Origin: an uncultured Alphaproteobacteria bacterium
Lineage (GTDB): Bacteria > Pseudomonadota > Alphaproteobacteria > UBA7879 > VGCX01
Assembly (NCBI GenBank): GCA_913061155.1
Contig: CAJXSI010000007.1
Location: 1 to 47,894 of the forward strand
DNA: 47,894 nucleotides
Direction of reading: 5' to 3'
Below the pieces are notes generated by a model, which worked only from the letters and a program-made list of their open reading frames with translations, was not told the origin of the DNA and searched no databases. Positions 8,261 to 18,297 of this stretch are shown one piece after another; the stretch's first letter is position 1, and each line of letters begins with the position of its first letter. A program made the position numbers and the translations under genes.

Positions 8261-9586
8261 ATGATCAATAAAATTTTAAATAAAAGTATACTTAATTATT
8301 TTTATATTTTATTTTTTTTGACACTTTTGAATGCAATGTTTAATTCATTGGCATCAGCGTATGGCATTGGATATCCCTTTAATACATTTTTATGTATACC
8401 ACAGGATCTACACGCAGATTTAATAAAATTTGCTTTATCTTTTGGTAATATTTCAGATTATGATTATTCTACATGGAATGAGTTGTATAAAAATTTCTTA
8501 CTACATAACCCTCATGGAAAAATCGAGGCTTTACACTCAAATAATCTAGCACATTTCGTTGCTCCCCCACTGTCAGCTGCCGCATATCTTCTTCTTGCAA
8601 AAATATTAACCTTTATAAACCCATCAGTATTGGTCTTTCTGTTTTATCTTATAACGTTCTCTTTGTTTTTTCTGCTTCTAGGTTATTTTATCAAATTCAA
8701 GTCAAAGGATTTTTTTAGAGTTTATACAGTAATAATGTTGAGCTATCCTATATTAGTTGTCTTGACGAGAGGACATTTATATTCGCTTACTATGGGAATC
8801 CTTTCCATTTTATTTATCTTTAAGATATTCAATAATGAAAAATATATTTATGTGTTACCACTTTTACTTGCAATAATGATTAATATTAGGCCCAATTCTA
8901 TTTTTCTTATGTTACTATTCCTTGTATTTGGGTTTAAAAAGTCAATTAAACTTTCTATGATATCAATACTTCTAGCAGGAATTATTTTTGTATCATTTTT
9001 AAATATAGTTAATTATTTATATTCCGACTATACATTTCTTAATTTTTTAAAGGGCGTAAAAATTTATTTTGATATATATGTACTAGGACTGGCAGGACAC
9101 GGTTATAATAACTCCTTGCTTGGACTGTTCACTATACCAGTAATGAGTTTTTGTAAGGGTAGTGCTTATCAAATTTTTAGCTTTTTAAATCCAGTAATTT
9201 TAATTACTGGAATATTACTATCTATTACATCATGCTGGCTCTATTATAAAAAAAGAATTGAGTCATATACATTTCTATTTTTAATAATTTCAATCTATGT
9301 ATTATGCTCAACAATTTTTACAACATATTATATGGTAGTTTTGTTTGTGTTTTTATTAATACCTATGAAAAAATCAGAATATAAAAAAACAAGACATTTC
9401 AAAATTATCACTTTGACAAGTACACTTCTTTTAGCTCCAAAAAATTATATTTTTTTTCAGGGATTTTCTTTAGAGATATTTATAAATCCTTTATTAATGC
9501 TATCTGTGATGCTATATATTCTATATTATTCCTTAACAAATAAATTAACCCAGAAAAAGACTAGTGTTACTAAAAGTACTTTTTAA
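8261..9586 (+). CDS. polytopic membrane protein, probable GT-C glycosyltransferase of the gtr cassette
   Basis: This is a strongly hydrophobic protein of 441 residues with about ten predicted membrane spans and an acidic, aromatic first periplasmic loop (roughly residues 45-90, containing LHADLIKFAL). The layout resembles serotype-specific Gtr proteins or GT87-type mannosyltransferases, which move a sugar from undecaprenyl phosphate onto O-antigen in the periplasm. ATG 8261 is preferred over ATG 8246 because TGGAGG sits seven bases before it. It ends the gtr cassette. No catalytic motif can be pinned down, so the assignment rests on topology and context. Confidence 0.65.
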   Translation: MINKILNKSILNYFYILFFLTLLNAMFNSLASAYGIGYPFNTFLCIPQDLHADLIKFALSFGNISDYDYSTWNELYKNFLLHNPHGKIEALHSNNLAHFVAPPLSAAAYLLLAKILTFINPSVLVFLFYLITFSLFFLLLGYFIKFKSKDFFRVYTVIMLSYPILVVLTRGHLYSLTMGILSILFIFKIFNNEKYIYVLPLLLAIMINIRPNSIFLMLLFLVFGFKKSIKLSMISILLAGIIFVSFLNIVNYLYSDYTFLNFLKGVKIYFDIYVLGLAGHGYNNSLLGLFTIPVMSFCKGSAYQIFSFLNPVILITGILLSITSCWLYYKKRIESYTFLFLIISIYVLCSTIFTTYYMVVLFVFLLIPMKKSEYKKTRHFKIITLTSTLLLAPKNYIFFQGFSLEIFINPLLMLSVMLYILYYSLTNKLTQKKTSVTKSTF

Positions 9587-9739
9587 TGTGATAGAAAATA
9601 ATAGTTTTTTCTGACTATTGGGGTTTGAAAGAAATAATTATAAATTCTCAGTAATTGATAAACCAGAATACGGATTAATTTTGGCCTTTGCAGAACCAAA
9701 ATAATAATAGATATAACGTAGTAGAAAAATCTACCTAAC

Positions 9740-10543
9740 TTATTTTCTTACAAGTTTTTGGATGATTTTAAAGCCCAATTCATTTCCGGAAATTATGGAT
9801 CCGTCAAAAATGGGGTCTACTTTTTTATCATAAGCTGAAATATGTCCGCCGGCTTCTTTAACTAAAATCACACCCGCAGCCATATCCCAAGGGGCAAGGC
9901 CTTCAACAAAAAAGCCATCAAAGCGTCCGGCGGCAACATAAGCAAGGTTCAAACAAGCCGAACCTGTTGTCCGAATACCAGATGAAATACTGGAAATTTC
10001 TTGGCAGACACTTTGGAAGTCAGAATAATCTTGCTTTGTCTTATGGGGACGCCCTGTTGCAAATAATAGGTCTCCAGATTTTTGACGTGCTGAGACGCGA
10101 AGGCGTTCATTATTAACGTAAGCCCCAAATCCATCAGCAGCCCAATACATATCATCATGAACTGGGTCATAAATTACGCCAGCAATAATTTGGCCACGTT
10201 TTTCATGGGCAATGCTGACGGCGAAATGGGGAATACCATGAAGGAAGTTTGTTGTGCCATCAAGGGGGTCAATGATCCAGCGATTTTCAGGATCTTTCCC
10301 TTTAACTTCGCCAGATTCTTCCATTAAAAAGCCAAAATCTGGGCGTGCATATTCCAATTCAGCTTGAATAATTTCTTCTGCATTTTTATCGGCAGTACTA
10401 ACGAAATCGCCAGGTCCCTTTTTTGATACTTGCAGGCGTTCAACTTCTTTGAAATCTTTAAGAAGTTTTGATCCAGCTTTATAAGCAGCCGCAATCATAA
10501 CGTTTACACTTGGGGAAGGGGTTGTTAGGCGTCTTTGATACAT
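9740..10543 (-). CDS. suhB: inositol monophosphatase family protein (SuhB-like)
   Basis: This 267-residue member of the lithium-sensitive, magnesium-dependent phosphatase family shows its three metal-site blocks. They are FLMEES at about 72-77, WIIDPLDGTTNF at 89-100, and APWDMAAGVILVKEAGG near 217-233. It should hydrolyse inositol-1-phosphate or a similar sugar phosphate; SuhB of E. coli also joins ribosomal RNA antitermination complexes. The ATG follows the efp stop directly, so the two genes are co-transcribed, as is common in Alphaproteobacteria. The C-terminal gene of the plus-strand gtr run converges on it across 150 bp. Confidence 0.9.
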   Translation of the reverse strand: MYQRRLTTPSPSVNVMIAAAYKAGSKLLKDFKEVERLQVSKKGPGDFVSTADKNAEEIIQAELEYARPDFGFLMEESGEVKGKDPENRWIIDPLDGTTNFLHGIPHFAVSIAHEKRGQIIAGVIYDPVHDDMYWAADGFGAYVNNERLRVSARQKSGDLLFATGRPHKTKQDYSDFQSVCQEISSISSGIRTTGSACLNLAYVAAGRFDGFFVEGLAPWDMAAGVILVKEAGGHISAYDKKVDPIFDGSIISGNELGFKIIQKLVRK

Positions 10544-11104
10544 TTATTTTGCTTTCTCTACATACGACCCATCAGCTGTATTCACAACAACTTTTGTGTC
10601 TGTCCCAATATGGGGGGGCACCATAATTCGGCGACCATTTTCTAAAATAGCTGGCTTGTAAGATGACGAAGCTGTCTGGCCTTTTACAACGCCGTCTGCC
10701 TCAATAATAGTCATAATGACGGTGTCAGGTAATTCAATGCTTATGACTTTTCCTTCATGGCTACAGACTTTGACGATCATACTTTCTTGAAGAAAATCAA
10801 CAGGGGCGCCAACCAATTCTTTGCTGACCATAATTTGGTCATAAGTATTTGTATCCATGAAAGTACAATCAGTACCATCTTCGAATAAAAATTGATGGGG
10901 CGCTTCATCAAAATACACACGTTCAATATCTTCGCTGGAACGAAAACGTTCATTTAATTTTGTCCCGTCCAGGCCTTTTAATTCAGCTTGAACATAAGCC
11001 CCGCCTTTGCCAGGTTGGGTGTGTTGAATTTTCACAACGACCCACAGTTTGTTTTTGTGTTGAATCACATTGCTTGGGCGAATTGTGTTTGCGTTAACTT
11101 TCAT
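10544..11104 (-). CDS. efp: translation elongation factor P
   Basis: This has 186 residues, the normal EF-P length, with the KOW-like N-terminal domain and two OB folds. The loop that enters the peptidyl-transferase centre reads QPGKGGAYVQ, with the modifiable lysine at position 33. The C-terminal signature KVVVNTADGSYVEKA is intact. EF-P rescues ribosomes stalled at consecutive prolines. No EpmA or deoxyhypusine-type modifier lies in the window. It sits between the aldolase (37 bp upstream) and the SuhB-like gene, all on the minus strand. Confidence 0.97.
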   Translation of the reverse strand: MKVNANTIRPSNVIQHKNKLWVVVKIQHTQPGKGGAYVQAELKGLDGTKLNERFRSSEDIERVYFDEAPHQFLFEDGTDCTFMDTNTYDQIMVSKELVGAPVDFLQESMIVKVCSHEGKVISIELPDTVIMTIIEADGVVKGQTASSSYKPAILENGRRIMVPPHIGTDTKVVVNTADGSYVEKAK

Positions 11105-11141
11105 TGCAAATTCCTTGTAAATTTATAGCTACAATCTATAA

Positions 11142-12059
11142 CTATGACTTATATATGTCTATCATTTTATTAAGCAAGTCCATTGCTTCATGATTTGGCC
11201 GTTGAAAAGCATTCCGCCCAATGATGGATCCAAAACCTTTTCCGTCTTTGATGGCTTGGGTGTCTTCCAGGACTGCTTCGGTATTTTTTGAAGACCCCCC
11301 TGAAAAAATAACAATTCGACGCCCGTTGAATGTACATTTTCTGACATAGCTGACTCGCTCTGCCAAGGTATCCAGTTTTACTTCTGCTGCTTGGAGGGCT
11401 TCGCGGTCGGCATCATTTTCAATATGCCCAGTTGGTAATTTCACTTTGATAATATGGGCCCCAAGTAAGGCCGCCATGTGCGCGCCATAACTAACAACAT
11501 CGATGGCTGTTTCGCCTTTTGTTGATACATTCCCGCGGGGGTATGACCATATAACGGTAAATAATCCTGCGGCTTTGGCTTCTTGGGATAAATATTGAAT
11601 TTGTTCCATCATTTCATAGGTATAGTCAGACCCTGGATAAATCGTAAATCCAATGCCTGCACATCCAAGTCGAACGGCGTCTTCAACAGAGGCTGTAATA
11701 GCTTGGTTATAAATGGCTGAATCAACCAAGCTGTTGGCACTGTTCATTTTTAAGATGGTGGGGATTTGCCCAGCAAAGGTTTTGACGCCAGATTCCAAGG
11801 CACCAAGGGGGGCCGCATAAGCAGACAGGCCGGATTCAATTGCCAGTTTAAAAAGGTAATGGGGATCATAAGCACTGGGATTACAGGCAAAACTGCGACT
11901 TGGCCCATGTTCAAACCCTTGGTCTACAGGCAGAATAATTAATTTCCCTGTTCCCCCCAGGGCCCCATGCATTAAAACTTTTTCAAGGTTTCCTAAGGTT
12001 TCCTTGTTATCACTTTCGTAGTTACTAAGAATTGATTTAACAGTTTCAGATACTTTCAT
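11142..12059 (-). CDS. fructose-bisphosphate aldolase class I, DhnA type
   Basis: This 305-residue protein of the archaeal/DhnA class I aldolase family cleaves fructose 1,6-bisphosphate through a Schiff base. Seen in order are LPVDQGFEHGPSRSF (residues 43-57), GFTIYPGS, WSYPRGN at 171-177, and IIKVKLPTGH at 203-212, which carries the candidate Schiff-base lysine (K205 or K207). SGGSSKNTE near the C-terminus is the phosphate site. ATG 12059 is chosen because AAAAGGA lies seven bases upstream; an ATG at 12095 would add twelve residues not typical of the family. It heads the aldolase-efp-suhB run. Confidence 0.92.
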   Translation of the reverse strand: MKVSETVKSILSNYESDNKETLGNLEKVLMHGALGGTGKLIILPVDQGFEHGPSRSFACNPSAYDPHYLFKLAIESGLSAYAAPLGALESGVKTFAGQIPTILKMNSANSLVDSAIYNQAITASVEDAVRLGCAGIGFTIYPGSDYTYEMMEQIQYLSQEAKAAGLFTVIWSYPRGNVSTKGETAIDVVSYGAHMAALLGAHIIKVKLPTGHIENDADREALQAAEVKLDTLAERVSYVRKCTFNGRRIVIFSGGSSKNTEAVLEDTQAIKDGKGFGSIIGRNAFQRPNHEAMDLLNKMIDIYKS

Positions 12060-12106
12060 TGAATTCCTTTTAACGGGCAAAAAGCCCTTTAACATTGATT
12101 ACATGT

Positions 12107-12136
12107 ATAATACAGTAGGAAGGCCTTAAATTGCAA
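12107..12136 (-). promoter_or_regulatory. candidate promoter of the aldolase-efp-suhB run
   Basis: On the minus strand TTGCAA (12131-12136) and TATTAT (12107-12112) are separated by 18 bases, with the aldolase ATG about 48 bases further on. The leader between them carries a small GGGCtttttGCCC hairpin. The call rests on a consensus match only. Confidence 0.4.
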
Positions 12137-12183
12137 TTGCAAAGAGGATAAAATAAAGTTATTTTCTTCCAGTGAGGATTAAA

Positions 12184-12212
12184 TTCACCCAAAAAGCACG
12201 TCTTGGGATAAT
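12184..12212 (+). promoter_or_regulatory. weak candidate promoter of alaS
   Basis: TTCACC (12184-12189) and GATAAT (12207-12212) are 17 bases apart, ending 23 bases before the alaS start codon, which is preceded by GAGGA. The -35 match is poor. Confidence 0.3.
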
Positions 12213-12235
12213 TTGGTAAAGGATATGAGGATATT

Positions 12236-14869
12236 ATGACTATAAGCACAGCAGAAATACGTAAAATTTTCTTAAACTATTTCAAAGAAAATGGGCACGA
12301 AGTTGTCGCGTCAAGTCCGTTGGTGCCGCATAACGATCCAACCTTAATGTTTACCAATGCCGGGATGAACCAATTCAAGAATGTTTTTACGGGTCTTGAA
12401 ACCCGTCCTTATAATCGGGCGGCGACATCCCAAAAATGTATTCGTGCGGGGGGAAAGCATAATGACCTTGAAAATGTCGGGTACACAGCCCGCCACCACA
12501 CCTTTTTTGAAATGCTGGGGAACTTTTCTTTTGGGGATTATTTCAAAGAACAGGCCATTGAATTTGCCTGGAATTTAATGACCAAAAAATATGGCCTGCC
12601 GAAAGAAAAACTGTGCGTTACAGTTTTTCATGAAGATGATGAGGCCGTCACTTTGTGGAAAAAGATTGCTGGGTTTTCAGACGATAAAATCATTCGTATT
12701 GCCACATCTGATAACTTTTGGTCAATGGGGGATACAGGGCCTTGCGGACCTTGTTCAGAGATTTTTTATGATCATGGGGCGCATATTCCAGGGGGCCCTC
12801 CGGGATCACCAGACGAAGACGGCGATCGCTTTGTTGAAATCTGGAATTTGGTTTTCATGCAGTATGAAAAAATGCCTGATGGGACCATGGTAAATTTGCC
12901 GAATCCTTGTATTGATACAGGCATGGGGATTGAACGCTTGTCAGCCATTTTACAAGGTGTGCACAATAATTATGATACCGATATTTTCCAAGATATTATT
13001 ATGGCAGCGGCTGATAAAGCCAAGGCTGATCCAAAAAGTGATCAAATTACATCCTTACGTGTGATTGCCGATCACCTACGTTCTTGCAGTTTTTTGGTGG
13101 CAGATGGGGTTTTGCCATCGAATGAAGGACGCGGATATGTGTTGCGTCGTATTATGCGCCGGGCCATGCGTCATGCCCATATTTTGGGGTGTAAGGATGC
13201 CTTGATGTGGCAGTTGGTTCCAACCTTAATTGAAAAAATGGGGGCAGCCTATCCAGAGCTTGGCCGCGCGGAAGAGCTTATTAAAGTGACGCTGAAAACC
13301 GAAGAAGAACGTTTCCAAAAAACATTGGGAACGGGGATGCGTTTGCTGGAACAAGAATCCACAAAAGTTGCAGATAAAGGAACATTGGCCGGCGACGTTG
13401 CCTTTAAACTTTATGATACCTATGGTTTTCCTTTGGACTTAACCCAAGACATTTTGCGTCATGAAAACAAGTTAGTTGACCTGGAAGGTTTTGCAACATG
13501 TATGAAAATACAACGTGATGTCGCCCGTGCGTCTTGGTCTGGATCTGGGCAACAAAAAGACGATGATATATGGTTTGATATTCGTGAAAAAGTTGGTGCG
13601 ACGGATTTCTTAGGCTACCAAACAGAATCTGCCGAAGGTCAGGTGATGGCGTTGGTTCAAAATGGCAAACAGGTATCTGACGTAACGTCAGGCGATGTTT
13701 TTGTTGTGACAAACCAAACCCCATTTTATGGGGAATCTGGTGGGCAAATGGGGGACGCGGGTGTCTTAATTTCAGATAATGCAAAATTGGAAGTCACAGA
13801 TACTTTGAAAGTTGTGGGGAATTTACATGTGCACAAGGCGACCCTTTTAAAGGGGACTTTGAAAGCTGGGGATGCTTTGCAAATGTATGTGGATGGGGAT
13901 CGCCGTCGTAAATTGCGGGCCAATCACTCTGCCACCCATATATTGCACGAAGCTTTGCGACGCCGTTTGGGTAAAAGCGTGACACAAAAAGGATCCTTGG
14001 TTAGTCCAGATCGTCTGCGTTTTGACTTTAGTTACCCAAGTGCTTTGACCGATGAAGATTTACGTATTGTTGAAAAGGATGTGAACCATCAAATTCGCAT
14101 GAATAACGAAGTTATGACAAAAGTGATGCATCCAGATGACGCGGTGAAAGCTGGGGCAATGGCCTTGTTTGGGGAAAAATATGGCGACGAAGTGCGCGTT
14201 GTTTCCATGGGCGCGCCGGAAGAAGAAAAAGTATTTTCCACAGAACTTTGTGGGGGCACGCACGTTGCCAGGCTGGGTGATATTGGATTCTTTAAAATTG
14301 TTAGTGAAAGTTCTGTATCATCAGGGGTCAGGCGTATCGAAGCCGTCACCCGCGAAGCAGCAGAAAACTTGGCAGCAGAAAATCAAGATATTTTAAATAA
14401 TTTGGCCCGCGTTTTAAAAGTAAGCCCGGGGCAGGTAAAATCCCGTGTGGAATCTTTGATTGAAGACCGTAAAAAATTGGAAAAAGAAGTTCAAAATGCA
14501 AGGCAACAAGCTTTTTCAACAGGTAAATCTGATGCAGATGATATCGAAGAAATTGCAGGAACAAAAGTATATGCCAAGGCATTAAAAGGGGTGCCCGCCA
14601 AAGATTTACGTCCGATGGTGGATGCGTTGAAAAAGAAATTGGGGTCTGCTGTTATTCTTTTGATTGCTGAAATTGATGACAAAGTTGCGGCAACAGTTGG
14701 GGTCACAGAAGATTTATTGGATCGTTTTGATGCCAAAAAATTAATTACGGTTGTAAGCGAAGCGCTTGGAAGTCAAGGGGGCGGTGGCCGTCCAGATATG
14801 GCCCAGTGCGGTGGAAATGATGCCAGTAAAATTGATGATACAATTGTGTCATTTAAAAATAATTTTTAA
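12236..14869 (+). CDS. alaS: alanine-tRNA ligase
   Basis: At 877 residues this is a full-length class II AlaRS. The N-terminal catalytic domain shows [29 protein letters not shown] and [16 protein letters not shown]. The editing domain carries the metal-binding HSATHILH and CGGTHV motifs that hydrolyse mischarged Ser- or Gly-tRNA(Ala). The C-Ala/DHHA1 end finishes with [20 protein letters not shown] precedes the ATG. It is divergent from the aldolase gene. No truncation or odd residue was seen. Confidence 0.98.
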   Translation: MTISTAEIRKIFLNYFKENGHEVVASSPLVPHNDPTLMFTNAGMNQFKNVFTGLETRPYNRAATSQKCIRAGGKHNDLENVGYTARHHTFFEMLGNFSFGDYFKEQAIEFAWNLMTKKYGLPKEKLCVTVFHEDDEAVTLWKKIAGFSDDKIIRIATSDNFWSMGDTGPCGPCSEIFYDHGAHIPGGPPGSPDEDGDRFVEIWNLVFMQYEKMPDGTMVNLPNPCIDTGMGIERLSAILQGVHNNYDTDIFQDIIMAAADKAKADPKSDQITSLRVIADHLRSCSFLVADGVLPSNEGRGYVLRRIMRRAMRHAHILGCKDALMWQLVPTLIEKMGAAYPELGRAEELIKVTLKTEEERFQKTLGTGMRLLEQESTKVADKGTLAGDVAFKLYDTYGFPLDLTQDILRHENKLVDLEGFATCMKIQRDVARASWSGSGQQKDDDIWFDIREKVGATDFLGYQTESAEGQVMALVQNGKQVSDVTSGDVFVVTNQTPFYGESGGQMGDAGVLISDNAKLEVTDTLKVVGNLHVHKATLLKGTLKAGDALQMYVDGDRRRKLRANHSATHILHEALRRRLGKSVTQKGSLVSPDRLRFDFSYPSALTDEDLRIVEKDVNHQIRMNNEVMTKVMHPDDAVKAGAMALFGEKYGDEVRVVSMGAPEEEKVFSTELCGGTHVARLGDIGFFKIVSESSVSSGVRRIEAVTREAAENLAAENQDILNNLARVLKVSPGQVKSRVESLIEDRKKLEKEVQNARQQAFSTGKSDADDIEEIAGTKVYAKALKGVPAKDLRPMVDALKKKLGSAVILLIAEIDDKVAATVGVTEDLLDRFDAKKLITVVSEALGSQGGGGRPDMAQCGGNDASKIDDTIVSFKNNF

Positions 14870-14900
14870 CAAAAAATAGAATTTACGATATGATGCAGGC

Positions 14901-16208
14901 ATGAAATTGACTTATAAAAAATTACCGTATATATCCATTGGGATTTTATTTTCTTTGTCCCTAATTGTTTTCTGGCCGGGTGTGATGCGCCCTGACAGTT
15001 TATTTCAGCTTCAACAAGCTTTACAGGGTAATTACACTGATCACCATCCTCCATTGATGGCTTTTTATTGGGGTTTGCTGAATGCCATTTATCCAGGGCC
15101 AGGCCTTTTATTAATGACCCAAATGCTATTATTATGGGGATCGGCTTTAATCTTTGTTTGTCTTTTTAAAGATTCCAAATTAAAATGGTATTATGTTTTG
15201 GTTCCCTTGTTTCCCCCCATTTTTGGATATGCCTTTTTCATATTAAAAGATGTTGGTTTTACCCTTTGCTTTTTGATGTCTGTTGCAATTTTGGTTTACC
15301 ATGACTTGAAAAATAAAAGACTTTCTGTTTGGATCAATGCTGCTTTATTCATCCTTCTTTTTTATGGAACAGCTGTTAAGTTCCAGGCGAAATTTATTCT
15401 GCCTTTTATTATTTTGTGGTGGGCAGTTTTGCAAAATAATAAAAACATATATCACTTGATTCTTAAGACCGTCCTTGCAGGTTCTTTATTTTTCATCTCC
15501 ATTACAAGTTTTGAACGTTATTTAAATACAAAACAAGAACACAGTTGGCAGTATGTAAAGCTTTATGATTTGGCTGGCATCAGTTTAGATATTAATAAAA
15601 ATCTTATTCCCCAAAGCCATATTGGTACCCCAGGTTTTACCCTGGAAAATTTACGAAAAATATATGAAACCGATCGGGTGGATAGCATGGTCTTTGTGGG
15701 TAATCCAACTTTCTTAAAGCGTGGGGCAACTGAACAAGAACGGGAAAATTTGATGACCGTTTGGTATAAGGCGATTGCCAATTACCCTCTTTCTTACCTG
15801 AAACATCGATCTGCATTATTCAATCATCAAGTAAGTAAAAGCATGGCAAAGACCAGAAATGAAATTTTAAGCTATAAAGCAGGAGTTACCAATTCAGTCT
15901 TACAAGCCCTTGATTTTGCAGAAGAATATGGAATTATGGGATTGGCACGTTTGTTAACATCTTTTGTTTTATACCTGCCAATTTTATTGTTTTATATTTT
16001 TTACGGGGTTTTTCAATACAAAAAATCGCCATATGCAAGGCCTTTGTTAATGATGAATTTATCAGGAGGAGCGTTGATTGCTACCTTATTTATTTTTTCA
16101 ATGGCATCGGATGCACGATACATTTATTTTACGTCGTGCATGCTGCATTTTTCCCATCCGTTGGCTTATATGACTTGGAAGAAAAAATATAAATTAGGCG
16201 GCAAATAA
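14901..16208 (+). CDS. polytopic membrane protein, GT-C glycosyltransferase-like
   Basis: This 435-residue protein has around ten hydrophobic segments. Its first periplasmic loop reads PDSLFQLQQALQGNYTDHHP, a pattern (DSxxQ..A..G.Y.DxHPP) found in uncharacterised relatives of GT-C glycosyltransferases that use lipid-phosphate sugars. A second soluble stretch lies at about residues 210-300. It starts 31 bases after alaS with a weak GCAGG site, and its 3' end overlaps the convergent small secreted gene by 15 bases. The function is not recognised beyond the fold guess; no polysaccharide gene is adjacent. Confidence 0.6.
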   Translation: MKLTYKKLPYISIGILFSLSLIVFWPGVMRPDSLFQLQQALQGNYTDHHPPLMAFYWGLLNAIYPGPGLLLMTQMLLLWGSALIFVCLFKDSKLKWYYVLVPLFPPIFGYAFFILKDVGFTLCFLMSVAILVYHDLKNKRLSVWINAALFILLFYGTAVKFQAKFILPFIILWWAVLQNNKNIYHLILKTVLAGSLFFISITSFERYLNTKQEHSWQYVKLYDLAGISLDINKNLIPQSHIGTPGFTLENLRKIYETDRVDSMVFVGNPTFLKRGATEQERENLMTVWYKAIANYPLSYLKHRSALFNHQVSKSMAKTRNEILSYKAGVTNSVLQALDFAEEYGIMGLARLLTSFVLYLPILLFYIFYGVFQYKKSPYARPLLMMNLSGGALIATLFIFSMASDARYIYFTSCMLHFSHPLAYMTWKKKYKLGGK

Positions 16209-16556
16209 TAATCTTATAAAATTTTGCAAGGGGATTCCGCGGGAATATACTTGTTCCAGAACCCTATTTTCATCATTAACATATAAAAAACTTTCACCAA
16301 TTCTGACAAGGTTTTCAGAAATCCGTTCAATTTCAATCCCTTCACCAATATTTATGATATGGATTGTTTCAGTAGCGTATCCAAGATCCGGTGTGTTAAT
16401 AATATCTTCTGGATCAATTATTATGCGCAAAAGACCGTCAGCCATTTGGCGACAAAGACTGAGGGGTCTAAGGCTTTCATCTTCTGCAGAATGACTTGTT
16501 TGTGAAATGGACAAGGCTAACAAACATAATAATATAAATTTTTTGGTATATTTCAT
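16194..16556 (-). CDS. small secreted protein, unrecognised
   Basis: This protein has 120 residues. The N-terminus is a clear Sec signal: KYTKK, then a hydrophobic run ending ALSISQTSHSA, with cleavage expected near residue 23. The mature part is acidic and has a single cysteine (SLCRQMADG). Its middle and end (IGEGIEIERISENLVRIGES, SFLYVNDENRVLEQV) look like short beta strands. It lies 69 bp beyond the last gene of the B12 operon on the same strand and could belong to that message, although it has no weight as a transport gene. No family is recognised. Confidence 0.6.
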   Translation of the reverse strand: MKYTKKFILLCLLALSISQTSHSAEDESLRPLSLCRQMADGLLRIIIDPEDIINTPDLGYATETIHIINIGEGIEIERISENLVRIGESFLYVNDENRVLEQVYSRGIPLQNFIRLLFAA

Positions 16557-16625
16557 CTCAGTAATCTCAAAAATTAATACAAGACATATAAATACTTTAA
16601 AATATAAATCAAGATATATTTATAA

Positions 16626-17318
16626 TTATTTTCTATATATTACGGTATTTCCAAATTGGCCATACCTGCAATGTAGAGTATTCAAAGATTGGCCAGAATC
16701 AAGATTGTAAATAGAATCACAATATTCTTTTGCCATATCCATGTTATGGGTAATTAAAATGACAGCTTTACCTTTGGCTGCCAGGGCCTTTAAATAACGC
16801 ATAATTTTATGCTGATTATCTTGATGAAGGTTTGATAATATTTCATCGCCAAAAATATAATCAGGATTTGATATAAGCGCACGTGCCAGATAAACCATGG
16901 CTTTTTCCCCAGATGATAAAGTATTTATTTCCCGCCCTTTGAATTCAACTAACCCCAAATCAGATAGGATGTTATGGACCTTTAGGTGTTTTTCAGCCTT
17001 TGATTCTTTTGATTTAAGAAGGCCTAATTTAATAATATCTTCAATATATAAATCCCAATGACACAAAGAATTTGATGGAATATAACTTCTTAATTCCGCC
17101 AATCTTTTTACAGAGATATCAAAGACATTTTTATTGTAAAAATAAACTTGTCCGGCAGTTGGTTTTTGAAGGCCTGCAAGAATTCGGATTAAGGTTGTTT
17201 TGCCACTGCCATTTTTCCCTGTCACAGCAATGAATTTTCCAGGCGTGAATTCCCCACTGATATTTTCCAGGACAGAATTATGATCAAATGTCATTTTAAT
17301 ATTTTTAAATTCCAGCAT
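16626..17318 (-). CDS. btuD: vitamin B12 ABC transporter ATP-binding protein (BtuD-type)
   Basis: This is a 230-residue ABC ATPase of the FepC/BtuD group. Walker A is GKNGSGKTT at 34-42, the signature is LSSGE at 134-138 (one change from LSGGQ), Walker B ends FGDE at 156-159, and the switch histidine is H191. It energises the BtuC permease on the cytoplasmic side. The start overlaps the end of btuC by 14 bases, and the order with btuB, btuF and btuC behind a cobalamin riboswitch sets the substrate as a cobamide. Without that context it could equally be an iron-siderophore ATPase. Confidence 0.85.
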   Translation of the reverse strand: MLEFKNIKMTFDHNSVLENISGEFTPGKFIAVTGKNGSGKTTLIRILAGLQKPTAGQVYFYNKNVFDISVKRLAELRSYIPSNSLCHWDLYIEDIIKLGLLKSKESKAEKHLKVHNILSDLGLVEFKGREINTLSSGEKAMVYLARALISNPDYIFGDEILSNLHQDNQHKIMRYLKALAAKGKAVILITHNMDMAKEYCDSIYNLDSGQSLNTLHCRYGQFGNTVIYRK

Positions 17319-18297
17319 ATTTTTTCCTATATTTAAAAATTAAGTGTATGAAAAAGGGGGCCCCGATTAAAGATGTGACAACCCCAAGTTTTAATTCCGT
17401 ATCCCATAGGGGCAACCTTGTGATAATGTCTGAACTTAATACAATGATTCCCCCGCCAAGCATAGAAGGTACCAATAAATTACTGGGTTTTTGTCCAACC
17501 CATAGGCGGAGTATATGCGGTACAACCAATCCAACAAACCCGATAATTCCTGAAACAGCAACTGATGCCCCAATGCATAAGGCCACCCCCACAATAATTT
17601 TCTGGTATGTGTTTTTTACAGAATACCCCAGGCTTTGGGCCGTTTCTTCCCCCAAGGAAAGGGCGTCCAGACCTTGGCGTGTGTGCCACAATATACCCCA
17701 TCCAACTATTATAAAGGGCAGGCATAATATGACGTGATCCATAGTGCGTCCCTCTAATGATCCCAGCAGCCAGAAAATAATTTCCAAAGCAGAGTAGGGG
17801 TTTTTAGATATATTTAATATGACAGAAGTGAGAGAGCTTGCCAGGCTGTTAATGGCAATACCTACCAAAATAACGGTGTATACATTAAAATATTTTTTCA
17901 AAATAATGTAAAGAAAGCCTGCGGTTATGGTGGCACCTGCCATTCCAAATAAAGGAATTAAAAAAGAAAAATGAGCACTGACCCCCAAGCTGATGCATAA
18001 AACAGACCCCAAGGCTGCCCCCGAAGAAATACCAACGATACCGGATTCAGCCAAGGGGTTGCGTAAAAATCCCTGCAAAATTGCCCCTGACAAGCCCAAG
18101 CTTGCGCCGACCAAAAGGGCCAACAAAGTACGGGGCAGACGTATTTCAGACAGAATTATAAAAGCCATTTCATTGGATTTTGAATCGAATAATGAAGGAA
18201 AAATATTAACTTTTCCAATTAAAAGGGATCCAATAAAACAAACAAACATCATGGAAAATAAAATAAAGATGCTTTTTTGATACTTATTTTTTTGCAT
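17305..18297 (-). CDS. btuC: vitamin B12 ABC transporter permease (BtuC-type, FecCD family)
   Basis: This 330-residue FecCD permease has about ten membrane spans. Diagnostic blocks are LPRTLLALLVGASLGLSGAI, NPLAESGIVGISSGAALG and GFVGLVVPHILRLWVG, the last being the coupling region that contacts the ATPase. It forms the inner-membrane channel with BtuD and receives cobamide from BtuF. It overlaps btuF by 14 bases and btuD by 14 bases, so the three are translationally coupled. Confidence 0.88.
   Translation of the reverse strand: MQKNKYQKSIFILFSMMFVCFIGSLLIGKVNIFPSLFDSKSNEMAFIILSEIRLPRTLLALLVGASLGLSGAILQGFLRNPLAESGIVGISSGAALGSVLCISLGVSAHFSFLIPLFGMAGATITAGFLYIILKKYFNVYTVILVGIAINSLASSLTSVILNISKNPYSALEIIFWLLGSLEGRTMDHVILCLPFIIVGWGILWHTRQGLDALSLGEETAQSLGYSVKNTYQKIIVGVALCIGASVAVSGIIGFVGLVVPHILRLWVGQKPSNLLVPSMLGGGIIVLSSDIITRLPLWDTELKLGVVTSLIGAPFFIHLIFKYRKKYAGI

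Noticed and set aside
9587-9739. possible remnant frame ending KPEYGLILAFAEPK
   Set aside because: It is a short frame with an upstream stop and no recognised family; chance cannot be excluded.
13404-14349. several minus-strand frames inside alaS
   Set aside because: They are long only because of alaS codon usage; none has a ribosome site or recognised domain.
14901-16208. alternative reading as an O-antigen polymerase
   Set aside because: The topology would allow it, but the DxHPP-type first loop fits GT-C transferases better and no O-antigen genes are adjacent.
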